Made by a program: the position numbers and the translations under genes. This document shows positions 34,201 through 43,399 of a DNA stretch of 64,000 nt, one piece after another (position 1 is the stretch's first letter; each line of letters begins with the position of its first letter). Below the pieces are notes generated by a model. It was given only the letters and a program-made list of their open reading frames with translations. It had not been told where the DNA came from and did not search any database. The DNA comes from Microglena sp. YARC (lineage: Eukaryota; Chlorophyta; Chlorophyceae; Chlamydomonadales; Chlamydomonadaceae), in the NCBI GenBank assembly GCA_022414725.1, contig CM039464.1:23403597-23467596 (forward strand), given 5' to 3'.

Positions 34201-35674
34201 TGGGAGCTAGCTGGACCATTGTCCTCGCCACTTCTCTTTTTGGCTTGGCTTGGCTGGGAGCTAGCTGGACCATTGTCCTCGCCACTTCTCTTTTTGGCTT
34301 GGCTTGGCTGGGAGCTAGCTGGACCATTGTCCTCGCCACTTCTCTTCTTGGCCTGGCTTGGCTGGGAGCTAGCTGGACCATTGTCCTCGCCACTTCTCTT
34401 TTTCGCTTGGCTTGCATCACCCTGTTTATGCCATGCCTCTTGGGAGCAAGCTGGAGCATTGTCCTCGCCACTTCTCTTCTTGGCTTGGCTTGGCTGAGAG
34501 CTAGCTGGCCCACTGTTTTTGCCACGATGAGAGGCTGCCCCATCAGCAGCAGGGGAGTGTTTCCCATTTGCGCCAGGGACTTGCCCACTTGCACCAGGGA
34601 CCTGCCCATTAGCACCAGGGAACTGCCCATTTGCACTAGGGAACATGCCCATCCTAACCTTACCACCAGGGTCGGTGATGTCATCAGTACTTGGGGAGGT
34701 GCCCTTGCCGACCCTTACCTCACCTGGACGAGAGAGGGACCCATTAGGACCAGGGTCGGAGTTGTCATCAGTACGAGGGGAAGAGGTGCCCTTGCCCATT
34801 CTTACCGCACTGGCAGGGGAGGAGGTTTCCTTATCATCAGGTTCGGAGTTGTCATCAGTACTAGGGGAAGAGGTGCCCTTGCCCGTCCTAACCTCACTAG
34901 CAGGGGAGGAGGTTTCCTTATCATCAGGGTCGGAGTTGTCATCAGTACTAGGGGAAGAGGTGCCCGTACCACCATGGTCGGAGTTGTCATCAGTACTAGG
35001 GGAGGAGGTGCCCTTGCCCATCCTGACCTCACTTGCAGGGGAGGTGCCCTTATCGCCATGGGAGGGGTTCCCCCCAGCACCAGGGGAGGTGCCCTTGCCG
35101 ACCCTAACCTTACCTCGACGAGAGGGGGTCCCACCAGGACCAGGGGAGGGGGTGGCCTTGCCTGTGATATGCGCCTCTCCCTCTGAAGCCAAGCCATCCC
35201 CCTCTGAAGCCAAGCCATCCCCCCTGAAGCCAAGCCATCCCCCTCTGAAGCCAAGCCATCCCCCTCTGAAGCCAAGCCATCCCCCCCTGAAGCCAAGTCA
35301 TCCCCCTCTGAAGCCAAGCCATCCCCCTCTGAAGCCAAGCCATCCCCCCCTGAAGCCAAGCCATCCCCCTCTGAAGCCAAGCCATCCCCCTCTGAAGCCA
35401 AGCCATCCCCCTCTGAAGCCAAGCCATCACTCTCTGCAGCCACGGGACCCTCCTCTGAAGCCAAGTCACCCCCCTCTGAAGCCAAGCCATCACTCTCTGC
35501 AGCCTCGGGGCCCCCATCTGCAGCCAAGCCAAACTCCCAGGGGCGGAAGAGATGACAGCCAGGAGTTAACCGAATGGCCTCAAGTACTTTCGGATCGTCA
35601 ATGCACTTCTGCGACTTTCTGGGAATGCCGACAAAATCCAAATAATCTTGAAGTGTCGTGGCCTCGGCCGGGGT
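31281..35674 (-). CDS. Terminal exon: large disordered protein of eight repeat classes
   Basis: Open minus-strand frame ending with TAG at 31281, preceded by an acceptor (TTCCTTTCACAG, ending 35675). The exon begins with a non-repetitive stretch (QDYLDFVGIPRKSQKCIDDP, HLFRPWEFG). Separate tandem blocks follow: SEGDGLA 7-mers (35160-35510), STDDNSDPDDKETSSP (34650-35050), NGQVPGA (34560-34650), SQPSQAKKRSGEDNGPA 18-mers (33850-34500), VVKGGLALTPDASQAKK and VVMDVNRKTMNP 22-mers (32745-33770), NEGLLQGVGNGTAGTT 20-mers (32380-32680), ESGT 4-mers (32090-32230) and GLPPGSQHGSRGPSQQM 17-mers (31470-31790). It ends in an acidic Ser/Asp/Glu tail. All unit lengths are multiples of three. A single base is missing from one 21-base unit near 35214-35226 (a 20-base unit), which separates the first 150 codons from the 1310-codon remainder. 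Function is unknown; basic/acidic low-complexity composition suggests a nuclear disordered protein. The plus-strand frames are shadows. Confidence 0.65.
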
Positions 35675-35763
35675 CTGTGAAAGGAATAAGTCGATTTTTA
35701 ATGTTTATCATTCAAAACCAGAATCAAATCCCAAACCACAACAAAATCCAAACACCAATTAAG

Positions 35764-35778
35764 TATGTTGCATGTGTT

Positions 35779-35874
<96 letters not shown>

Positions 35875-35886
35875 GGGGGGGGGGGG
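35764..35886. repeat. (TG)n tract ending in a 29-base G run
   Basis: TG repeats from about 35775, then an uninterrupted G run at 35858-35886. It lies in the intron 5' (minus strand) of the large disordered exon. Confidence 0.97.
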
Positions 35887-35979
35887 TATGTACTCTACTA
35901 GGCTACTTCAAGTAAGCCCCCTTTAACATCGTTGTATTGGTATGTAGGTCCCACCAAATTGTGGCCTGATATATAGGGC

Positions 35980-36135
35980 ATGGCTATGTCATATAATATT
36001 AGTGAATAAGTAATATTACATAATATTAATCAGATGAGCCATCTCACCAGAAATTCAAATTTATTTGAAAAACTAATATTACTGTGACACTGTCATAATG
36101 TTAGATAATATTAGTTTTTCAAACACTAATATTAG
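35980..36135. repeat. Inverted repeat, ATATTA-rich
   Basis: TTTGAAAAACTAATATTA (36064-36081) pairs perfectly with TAATATTAGTTTTTCAAA (36106-36123) over a 24-base loop. TAATATTA words flank it on both sides (35985-36035, 36126-36135). Probably a fragment of an A/T-rich MITE; no target duplication was recognised. Confidence 0.7.
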
Positions 36136-36169
36136 TTGCCGTTCCCTAGTGATATAGCCTGCCAAAAAA

Positions 36170-36376
36170 GTAATGATAACGCCTGGTGGGGCGTGGTATT
36201 AAGGGAGCCCCATCTTCCGGCGGTAGGGAACGGGCTGCTACTTTACCTTGACAAAACTACCATGGCAGTTGACAGCGACCGCGAACACCAAGGCACACCC
36301 GTGGGGATTCGAACCCGTCACCTTTGTCGTTCAAGGAGCTCAGCCATTGAGCCATTCGTTGAACGAGGATCCCTAC
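36170..36376 (-). mobile_element. tRNA-derived SINE, head type B
   Basis: On the minus strand a tRNA-like head has the A-box-like TGGCTCAATGG and a perfect B box, GGTTCGAATCC. The body CCATGGTAGTTTTGTCAAGG and GGGCTCCCTTAATACCACGC, and the end GGCGTTATCATTAC, follow. Body and end match the type-A SINEs (19797, 36393, 51858), but the head is from a different tRNA-like sequence. Confidence 0.85.
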
Positions 36377-36392
36377 CTGGTGTTACCTAGTG

Positions 36393-37018
36393 TAATGATA
36401 ACGCCTGGAGGGCGTGGTGTTAAGGGAACCTGTCGTACTAAGCCGTTTTGGCTGACGGCTTGGCCTTGTGTTTGCCTTTAGATAGGGAGTGTTAAGGCCG
36501 CCTTTTTAGAGCTCTATGCCTCTCTCCTTGTTTGTTTGGTGATTTTCCTGTGCCTTTTGTCCTTCACGTCTTCTTGTAGAATCTCGCTTTTTAGGCCTCG
36601 GCAACTCTCAGCCCTTCTACTATATACACTTAATTCGCTAGTTTCTCTATGCCTTGGTAGTTCGCATTGCTTGTTGTCAAGCCTTTTATTTGCTCTTTCG
36701 TACGCTTTTTTGGAGGTCACCTCCTGGACCAGGTTCTGAGGGGTATGTTGCCCAACCCCCCACTGATATAAAACTGTCCAGCTGCCTCGGCGCTGTTCAG
36801 TCTCGGCATTGATTTTTGCTGAGTATGTAACTATTTCCTCTCCTCTCTGTCGTACGCGAGTAGTGAGCGGTCTTCTACCTCAACTGGACAAGCTACCATC
36901 GCGGTTGACAACGACCTGCAACGCCAAGAGCGACCGAAAAGGGAATCGAACCCCCGACTCTTCATCCTCATAGTGATTTGGTCTACCACTAGACCAATGT
37001 ATATCACTGAAAGGGGCT
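36393..37018 (-). mobile_element. tRNA-derived SINE, head type A, split by an insertion
   Basis: The 3' end (TCATTAC...ACGCCCTCC, minus strand) is at 36393-36438. The body and type-A head, with TGGTCTAGTGG and GGTTCGATTCC, are at 36848-37018. The halves join at CTGTCGTAC, present on both sides of the intervening 409 bases. Confidence 0.85.
36439..36847. mobile_element. 409-bp insertion inside the SINE
   Basis: It is flanked by the 9-base direct repeat CTGTCGTAC (36430-36438 and 36847-36855, the left base being ambiguous). It begins TAAGCCGTTTTGGCTGACGG and ends CTATTTCCTCTC. There are no obvious inverted termini. A TATA-like GATATAAAACT at about 36763 and a T-rich body resemble a solo LTR or a promoter-bearing fragment. 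A 9-bp duplication is typical of Mutator-like elements, but the family is not identified. Confidence 0.6.
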
Positions 37019-37440
37019 GTGTACTGTACATAGGGTTGGCAAGCACTATACGATGTAAATATCCCTACATATATATGTGTAGGGATATATGTTTGGTACG
37101 GTAGCCCGTGTGGCCACCCCCCACCCAGGCCTCGGGCTCTGGTCTGGGTAACAGAATGGGTTACGTCCTTGTATGTACCCCCCAACCCATCTGTATATCA
37201 CACTTCCCGTTCCAACTCAACCCAACCCAGACCCACAGCGTCCACACATTTCTCGATCTCTCCTTGCCCCTCACCCCACTCATGTACACACTTTCTCTTT
37301 CTCCCCCCTCCCCTCACCCCGGTCATCCCCACCAGGGTGGGCACCCCCCCCACCCCCCCCACCCCCACCCCCACCCCCTACTCTCTCTTTCCCCAACCAC
37401 TGTCACGCACGCGTAATCCCCTTCTCCCTACCTCATCCCT
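37019..37440. other. C-rich non-coding stretch
   Basis: CCCCACC-type low-complexity sequence from about 37280 to 37450. The Pro/His/Ser frames have no support. Confidence 0.5.
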
Positions 37441-37509
37441 TTCACTCCAGCTGTGGGCCTAGATCATGCAGAAATACAAAGTGGATAAAGAGCAGGCTGC
37501 GGATCCAAC

Positions 37510-37880
37510 CTGCTAACAACTTGCGAAAGCCGACCCCGCTGAGAATACCGGGCGTGCGCAATCGCAATTCGCAAAGTGACATACCTGCAGCTTCTTCTTT
37601 GCTTGTGACATAGTTGGGTCTGCAGCTGTTGTTTTGTCCAGTAAATTGCATGTAGTCCTCTATCGCAACAAGCCAAGCAATTGATGTATCAATGCCTGGC
37701 AGCATGAGCTTCAGCCTGCGCAGCCTGCCTGGCAGCATAAGCTTCGCGCCTGTTTTGGTTAGCGGCCATGGTAGCTTATGCTAAACGTCGACGCTGGTTT
37801 TCATGGCCTTTTTTCTCGTCGTTCTGAAGAGCTCGCTTTGCACGGTGCCTGGCCCCATATCGGGCTTGATGCTTAGACGT
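37510..37880 (-). pseudogene. Decayed coding stretch, charged Arg/Ala/Glu-rich
   Basis: On the minus strand the frame from about 37860 reads ARHRAKRALQNDEKKGHENQ, then a TAA, then from an ATG in good context (ACCATGGCC, about 37768) MAANQNRREAYAARQAAQAE and a TGA near 37692. The short R-E-A-R repeats resemble the charged N-terminal region of Helitron or other transposon proteins, but this is composition only. Further on, GAAGAAGCTGCAG then GTATGTC (about 37580) looks like a donor. Two stops make it a remnant. Confidence 0.35.
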
Positions 37881-38500
37881 GGGGTCTTGTGGCCAGCACC
37901 CCTTTCTCTAAATCCAAAACCAAATCCAAATGCAAATCCAAATTCAAATTCAAATGGGTATACACTCCAACAATCACCTTAGGGTTCTCTGCAACGAGCC
38001 TCAGCTTGATAGGGTTCTTGAATGAAGGAGACTGACGATTTTGATGCTTAGGCATGGGGTCTTGTGGCCAGCACCCCTTTTTCCAAATGAAAAAACATAT
38101 CCAAATGAAAACCCAAATTCAAATTCAAATTGGTATATACTCCAACAATCACCTTGGGGGATCTCTGCAACGAGCCTCGGCTTAATGGGGTTCTTGAATG
38201 AAGGACACTGACGATTTTGATGCGAAGACGTGCGGTCTTGCGGCCAGCACCCCTTTTTCCAAATGAAAAAACAAATCCAAATGCAAACCCAAATTCAAAT
38301 TCAAATTGGTATATACTCCAACAATCACCTTGGGGGATCTCTGCAACGAGCATCGGCTTGATAGGGTTCTTGAATGAAGGACACTGACGATTTTGATGCT
38401 TAGGCATGGGGTCTTGCGGCCAGCAACCCTTTTTCCAAATGAAAAAACAAATCCAAATGCAAACCCAAATTCAATTCAAATGGGTATATACTCCAACAAT
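37880..38500 (-). repeat. Tandem partial copies of the SAND/TDBD-like exon with its intron
   Basis: Three copies follow the full exon on the minus strand, roughly 38425-38325, 38245-38150 and 38065-37975. Each repeats the exon's 3' half (KTPRLRIKIVSVLHSRTPLS-like) and the same donor (CCCCAAG then GTGATTGTTGG). An intron-like spacer of GAATTTGAATTTGG and GGATTTGTTTTTTC follows, up to the acceptor-like GGCCGCAAG. Unit length is about 180 bases. The most distal copy has a degraded border (CCTAAG). Confidence 0.7.
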
Positions 38501-38502
38501 CA

Positions 38503-38692
38503 CCTTGGGGGATCTCTGCAACGAGCCTCGGCTTAATGGGGTTCTTGAATGAAGGGCACCGACTAGCTTGATGCTTAGGCGTGGGGTCTTGCCCCTACTT
38601 CCTCCATGCCGCTCAAAATCAGTGAGATTGATGATTTGTATGTCGCCACCCTCAAATGCCACCCTCAGACACTCCTTGCAACGGCACTCCAC
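38503..38692 (-). CDS. Internal exon with Cys-rich SAND/TDBD-like module
   Basis: The 190-nt frame is bordered by GCATGCCTCAG (acceptor, ending 38693) and GTGATT (donor, from 38502). It encodes VECRCKECLRVAFEGGDIQI, then INLTDFERHGGSRGKTPRLS and IKLVGALHS. The pattern C-x-C-x2-C, then (L/I)-x-(S/T)-x-FE-x-H-x-GS, then a basic-Pro-x-x-SI-x-L ending, is that of the TDBD/SAND-like modules of plant and algal nuclear regulators. These bind DNA or Tify-type partners. The exon just upstream on this strand ends GPTYGDLILI..NMQ in an acceptable phase. The domain call is by motif only. The gene as a whole is probably a nuclear regulator. Confidence 0.55.
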
Positions 38693-38719
38693 CTGAGGCA
38701 TGCACAAGGCAATGACTAA

Positions 38720-38996
38720 TTACTACTTGGCCATGATCATGTATGATTCGCATATAACTTGCATATAATAAATACGAATATAATAAATACGAATATAATA
38801 AAAAATACAATAATACAAGGCGATGAATCAATACTACTTGGCCATGATCATATGTGATTCATGTATTACTCGTGTATAATCAATGCAAATACAATAAATA
38901 AAATGCAAAGCGACGAATCATTACTACTTGGCCATGATCATATGTGATTCATGTATTACTCGTGTATAATCAATGCAAATACAATAAATAAAATGC
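38720..38996. repeat. About 100-bp tandem repeat, 2.5 copies
   Basis: CTACTTGGCCATGATCATAT, GTGATTCATGTATTACTCGT and ATACAATAAATAAAATGC recur. It lies in the intron between two candidate minus-strand exons. Confidence 0.85.
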
Positions 38997-38997
38997 T

Positions 38998-39215
38998 ATC
39001 AAGATCAGCACTCCATAGATTGGCACAGCGCCCTCAACCAGGACAGCACATTTGTGTAAATACTATTACTACGGAAAGCCACACACTTGGATGGGCATAT
39101 TTACGGTATTGTATTGTATTGCATTGTATTAAGGCAAGTCAGTAAGTTGCACACCTGCATGTTCATCCCATCTATCAAGATCAGGTTCCGTAAGTTGGGC
39201 CAGCACCATCAACCA
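38998..39215 (-). repeat. Duplicated exon fragments GPTYGNLILIDG-like
   Basis: Two minus-strand stretches (about 39055-38998 and 39215-39160) match the 3' end of the exon at 39696-41381. The better one reads LVDGAGPTYGNLILIDGMNM, with one base out of frame, and has the same donor (ACATGCAG then GTGTG). They are partial tandem copies of that exon end. Confidence 0.6.
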
Positions 39216-39550
39216 GGACAGCAAATATGATTGTGATACTGCATTGTTTTATGTACGGTATTGGATTGTATTATAATTTATATACCGGCTTATCTTGTAC
39301 TAGATAAGGTATTGTATTGTATTGTATTGTATTGTACTATATAAGGTATTGTATTGTATTGTAAGAGGTATTGTATTGTATTGTATTGTACTATATTGTA
39401 CTGTATTGTATTGTACTATATAAGGTATTGTATTGTATTGTATTGTATTGTACTGTATTGTACTATATAAGGTATTGTATTGTATTGTATTGTACTATAT
39501 AAGGTATTGTATTGTATTGTATTGTACTATATAAGGTATTGTATTGTATA
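39105..39550. repeat. (TTGTA)n with TATATAAGG spacers
   Basis: Runs of GTATTGTATTGTATT broken by TACTATATAAGGTATTG about every 45-60 bases. All frames through it are artefacts (YCIVLY). Confidence 0.95.
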
Positions 39551-39560
39551 CTCGTACTTA

Positions 39561-39644
39561 GTACTTCGTCAAAAATTTTGGCCTGGAAATCCAAGAATTC
39601 TCGACGATTTGGCCTGGAATTCTCGAGAATTCTTGACGAAGTAC
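39561..39644. mobile_element. 84-bp inverted-terminus mini-element
   Basis: GTACTTCGTCAA (39561-39572) is the exact reverse complement of TTGACGAAGTAC (39633-39644). Inside, GAATTCTCGA and TTTGGCCTGGAA are each duplicated. No clear target duplication. It lies past the donor of the following exon. Confidence 0.6.
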
Positions 39645-39695
39645 GAAACGTTTGTCCAGTTCATCCCCTGAATTGCTATGAGGCAAGCCACACAC

Positions 39696-41381
39696 CTGCA
39701 TGTTCTTTCCAGCTATCAAGATCAGGTCTCCATAGGTTGGGCCGCTTCCACAGCATACTGGAATACAGAGGCGCTCTGCCCCTTTGATTTCTTTGACTTC
39801 TTTGACTCCTCGTGCTGGGCTCTGGCTAGTGTCCGCCTTCCCTTTCCTGGCGCTAGATCTAGATCTAGACATAGATCTAGATCTGGGAGGAGATCTAGAT
39901 CCCTGGTGGTTGTGATTTATTTCAAAGCTGACATCTTTGTCTTCGTCCTCCTCTTCCTCCTCCTCTTCTTCCTCCTCCTCCTCTTCTTCAACCTCCTCCT
40001 CTTCCCCCTCCTCATTTACTTCTCTTGCAGGGCTCCCTCTGGTGTCTGCCTTCCCCTTACTGGGGCTAGATCTAGATCTGGGAGTAGAGCGCTCTGCCCC
40101 CTTTGCTTTTCGTGCTGGGCTCCCTCTGGCTTCTACCTTCCCCTTCCTGGGTCTAGATCTAGTTCTTCGGTGGGTGTGATTGATCTTAAATCTTACATCT
40201 TTGTCCTCCTCCTTCTTTTCGTCTTCCTCTTCTTCCTCCTCCTCCTCATTATCATCATCACCATCAGTATCCCCCTCCTCTTCATGATTGTTGTTATCAA
40301 CACTATCATGAGTACCAGCAACAACAGCAGCAGCAGCAGCAGCTTCCTCCTCCCCCTCCTCATCCTCATCACTCGATCGGCCAAGAAGGGAACTCATCAG
40401 TTGTTTTGGCTTGGCCTGCTTCTGCTTCTGCAGCCCTTGCCCCTGCTGCCCTTGCCGTGTCTGCCGTCCCTGCAGCCCTTGCCCTTGCTTCCCTTGCCCT
40501 TGCTGCCCTTGTCGTGTCTGCCGCCCCTGCTGCGTCAGCTGCCCTTTCCCTTGCTGCCCTTGCTCCTGCAGCCCTGTCCCTTGCTGCCCTTGCTCCTGCA
40601 GCCCTGTCCCTTGCTGCCCTTGCTCCTGCAGCCCTGTCCCTTGCTGCCCTTGCTCCTGCAGCCCTGTCCCTTGCTGCCCTTGCTGCCCTTGCCCTTGCTG
40701 CCCTTGCCGTGTCTGCCGCCCCTGCTGCGCCTGCTGCTGCTGCCCTTGCTGCCCCTGTTCTCTCTGCTGCTGCACTCGGCCCTGATGAGTCTCTTGGCCC
40801 TCCCCTTGGCCCTGTGCTTGACCTTGCTGCCCCTGCTGCATCTGAAGAAGCTGCTGCTGATGCTGCTGTATTTGATGCAACTGATGAACATGCTGCATCT
40901 GCTGCCCTTGTCCCTGCTGTCCTTGGCCTAGCTGTCCTTGACCCTGCTGTCCTTGGCCCTGCTGTCCCTGACCTAGCTGTCCTTGTCCCTGCTGTCCTTG
41001 GCCTAGCTGTCCTTGACCCTGCTGTCCTTGGCCCTGCTGTCCCTGACCTAGCTGTCCTTGTCCCTGCTGTCCTTGGCCTAGCTGTCCTTGACCCTGCTGT
41101 CCTTGGCCCTGCTGTCCCTGACCTAGCTGTCCTTGGCCCTGCTGTCTCTGACCTAGCTGTCCTTGGCCCTGCGGCACCTGCCGTGGAGGAGGTGGCATGG
41201 AGCTAGCGAGTTGGCGGCCCTCAAACCATGATTCTTGCTCACATCGTCTTATATGAGCCTTGATCCGCAGTGAGGCGTCAGCTGGCCCCCGGTACTCTAT
41301 CTGTACCTTCAACCAGCTCTTTGTGGGACCACTCTCAGGAGTGTACCTTTCAGCTGCGGTACCAATCACATGGTTACTCAG
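39696..41381 (-). CDS. Internal exon: Gln/Gly repeats, acidic and SR-rich region
   Basis: Open minus-strand frame between an acceptor (CATGTCTGTAG, ending 41382) and a donor (ACATGCAG then GTGTGT at 39695). It has no ATG in a useful place and is therefore internal. Order of parts: a short non-repetitive start (WLKVQIEYRGPADASLRIKA, HIRRCEQESWFEG), then about 250 residues of QGQGQLGQGQQ and QGTGLQEQGQQ repeats, then poly-Ala, long Asp/Glu runs with FKINHTH and FEINHNH phrases, and RSRSSP/GKADTRGSPAR blocks. The exon ends GSGPTYGDLILIAGKNMQ. The mix of Gln-rich, acidic and Arg/Ser regions is common in transcription or splicing co-factors. Probably the same gene as the SAND/TDBD-like exon. Plus-strand Leu/Pro/Ala frames are shadows. 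Confidence 0.6.
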
Positions 41382-41454
41382 CTACAGACATGAGAAGGGG
41401 ATAGGTGCGTGAGAAGGAGCCTAAACACATAGACAAGCAACAGAGAAAATACAA

Positions 41455-41588
41455 AGCAAGCAAGCAAGCAAGATTGCAGCAAGCAAGCATTATTAGATAT
41501 AGGCCCAAGCAAGCAAGCAAGCTGGCAGGCAGGCAGGCAAGCAAGCAGGCAAGCAGGCAAGCAGGCAAGCAGGCAAGCAGGCAAGCAG

Positions 41589-41632
<44 letters not shown>

Positions 41633-41765
41633 ATAGACACCGTGGTAACTCATCATCATCATCATCATACCATCATCATCACCACCATCATCATCATCAT
41701 ACCATCATCATCTTCATCATCATCATCATCATACCATCATCACCACCATCATCATCATCATAGGT
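41455..41765. repeat. (GCAA)n and (ATC)n microsatellites
   Basis: 41455-41635 is GCAAGCAA/GCAGGCAA. 41651-41762 is CATCAT with four CATACCATC interruptions. Both lie in the intron 5' (minus strand) of the Gln/Gly-rich exon. Confidence 0.97.
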
Positions 41766-41813
41766 ACTTATGGCAGAACATCCGTATATGGTAGCTTATC
41801 CTCAGGGGAGATG

Positions 41814-42245
41814 AAAACATTAATAATCATTTTGAATGATTTTGCTCGATTACAGTTTGATGAAAGAAAAACGATGGATAGCTTGATTACAGTTTGCTGA
41901 AAGAAAATGATTTTGCTCGATTACAATTTGCTGAAAGAAAATGATTTTGCTGGCTTACAGTTTGCTGAAACAAAATGATTTTGCTCGATTACAGTTTGCT
42001 GAAAGAAAATGATTTTGCTCGATTACAGTTTGCTGAAAGAAAATGATTTTGCTCGATTACAGTTTGCTGAAAGAAAAACGATGGATAGCTTGGATTGATA
42101 GCTTGGATTGAAAGCAACGCCAAACGCCTGCCATCAAGGAAATCAATTCATCAAGGAAATGCCATCAAGGAAATCAACTCATCAAGGAAGCTCGATTGAA
42201 AGCAACGCCAAACGCCATGTCATCAAGGAAATCAAGGAAGCAGGT
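41814..42245. repeat. 34-bp tandem repeat and CATCAAGGAAATCAA repeats
   Basis: 41848-42085 has about seven units of CGATTACAGTTTGCTGAAAG then AAAATGATTTTGCT. 42105-42240 repeats GCCATCAAGGAAATCAAYTC and GAAAGCAACGCCAAACGCC. No coding support. Confidence 0.9.
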
Positions 42246-42293
42246 GGGTAGCAAAATAAAATTATTTCTTGGCGTACGTGGCCTCAACTTTAC

Positions 42294-42453
42294 CCTCCCC
42301 CTTTCGCCTCCCCCAGGATGAGCTGGCTGAAATCTGTCCAGCGTGTCACCCAGTATTCTGACCAAGGCATGCTCCCATGGGGAATTTGGGATGCGCGATG
42401 CCTGAGCCAACAGCATGGCTGGTGCTAAACAATAATAATCGTTCTTCATGATG
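42294..42453 (-). CDS. Possible exon, function unknown
   Basis: Part of a 176-codon minus-strand frame. Plausible borders are CGCTGGCTGCAG (acceptor, ending 42454) and GGGAGG then GTAAAG (donor). It reads IMKNDYYCLAPAMLLAQASR, then IPNSPWEHALVRILGDTLDR and FQPAHPGG, with ordinary amino-acid composition unlike the repeats around it. No family recognised. It could belong to the surrounding minus-strand gene or to a mobile element. Confidence 0.35.
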
Positions 42454-42663
42454 CTGCAGCCAGCGTTTGGGTCAAATGGAAACATTAATAATCGTTCATG
42501 AATGATGCCCAGACTAAAGTTTTGCGAGCTTGAAAACATTACCCAGACATGAGAAAACGATGGACCATTTTGCGAATAAACATTAGTAATCGTGCGTACA
42601 CGATTAATCGTGCTCAGGAAAAACGCTGGTACTGATATTGTTGTAATCGGTGGCTGTACCATA

Positions 42664-42840
42664 CGGTGGGGGGAAGCTACCCTCCAGTGAGCTAGCATCC
42701 ACAAGCCAGATCCTCCTCGGGTTTAGGGTTTAGGGGTTTAGGATATAGGTTTTAGGGTTTAGGGTTTAGGTTTTAGGGTTTAGGGTATAGGAGATCTGGC
42801 TTGTGGATGCTAGCTCACTGGAGGGTAGCTTCCGCCCTCC
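42664..42840. mobile_element. Foldback MITE with telomere-like core
   Basis: Arms of about 50 bases are inverted; 41 of them (GGAAGCTACC...AAGCCAGATC, at about 42672-42712) match exactly and the outermost bases have two mismatches. An 8-bp target duplication, GTACCATA, lies at 42656-42663 and 42841-42848. The central part of about 75 bases (42718-42790) consists of TTTAGGG units with TTTTAGGG, GGGGTTTAGG and TATAGG variants, as in plant/green-algal telomeres. The 8-bp duplication suggests a hAT-type mechanism. No coding capacity. Confidence 0.9.
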
Positions 42841-42889
42841 GTACCATAAGACCATCTGATCAGGTATGATAACTTCAACACGCCAGATC

Positions 42890-43345
42890 ACATCAACAAC
42901 CGAAGAATGAATGGGATGCGCACCGAGCAGTTCGGGGGAGCATTCCTGATTATATTAGCAAAACCCATGTGCCGCCATGCAGCGACAGAATGGCAAGGCC
43001 TAGCAAAAAACAAGGGGATCTGCACCGAGCTGTAAAAAAAATAGAACAAGCTGAACAAAAAACGGCGGGATACGCACTGAGCTGTATTGGACAAGGAAAT
43101 ACAAAATACGAAGTACAAAATATGAAATACGAAATACAAAATACGAAATACAAAATACAAAATACGGTAAAACCGCATGTAGAGAGCTGGCCCCGTCAAC
43201 CTCATACCTTATAATAAGGCGTACGATTGATTTATACGTATCCTTTATTTACTATATTATTAATATTATTATATGTACCGGTATTTATAAGACGTGTATT
43301 ATATTTATTTATACCACAAGAATGAATACGCACCGAGCTGTTTTG
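42890..43345. repeat. Imperfect repeats with GCACCGAGCTGT and AATACGAAATAC
   Basis: The word GCACCGAGCWGT (or CGCACTGAGCTGT) recurs at about 42919, 43022, 43073 and 43330. 43095-43165 is a run of AAATACGAAATACAAAATAC. No gene is supported here. Confidence 0.6.
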
Positions 43346-43399
43346 GACAGGAAAATAGCTGTTGCCCATTTTGAAGAAGGCAAGGCGAACCTGATTCAA

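Noticed and set aside
32740..35901. Plus-strand frames of 150-475 codons
   Set aside because: Exact shadows of the minus-strand repeat exon. The minus strand has the acceptor, ordinary N-terminal sequence and a stop followed by a change of sequence type.
39678..41206. Plus-strand Leu/Ser/Ala-rich frames
   Set aside because: Shadows of the minus-strand Gln/Gly and Glu-rich exon.
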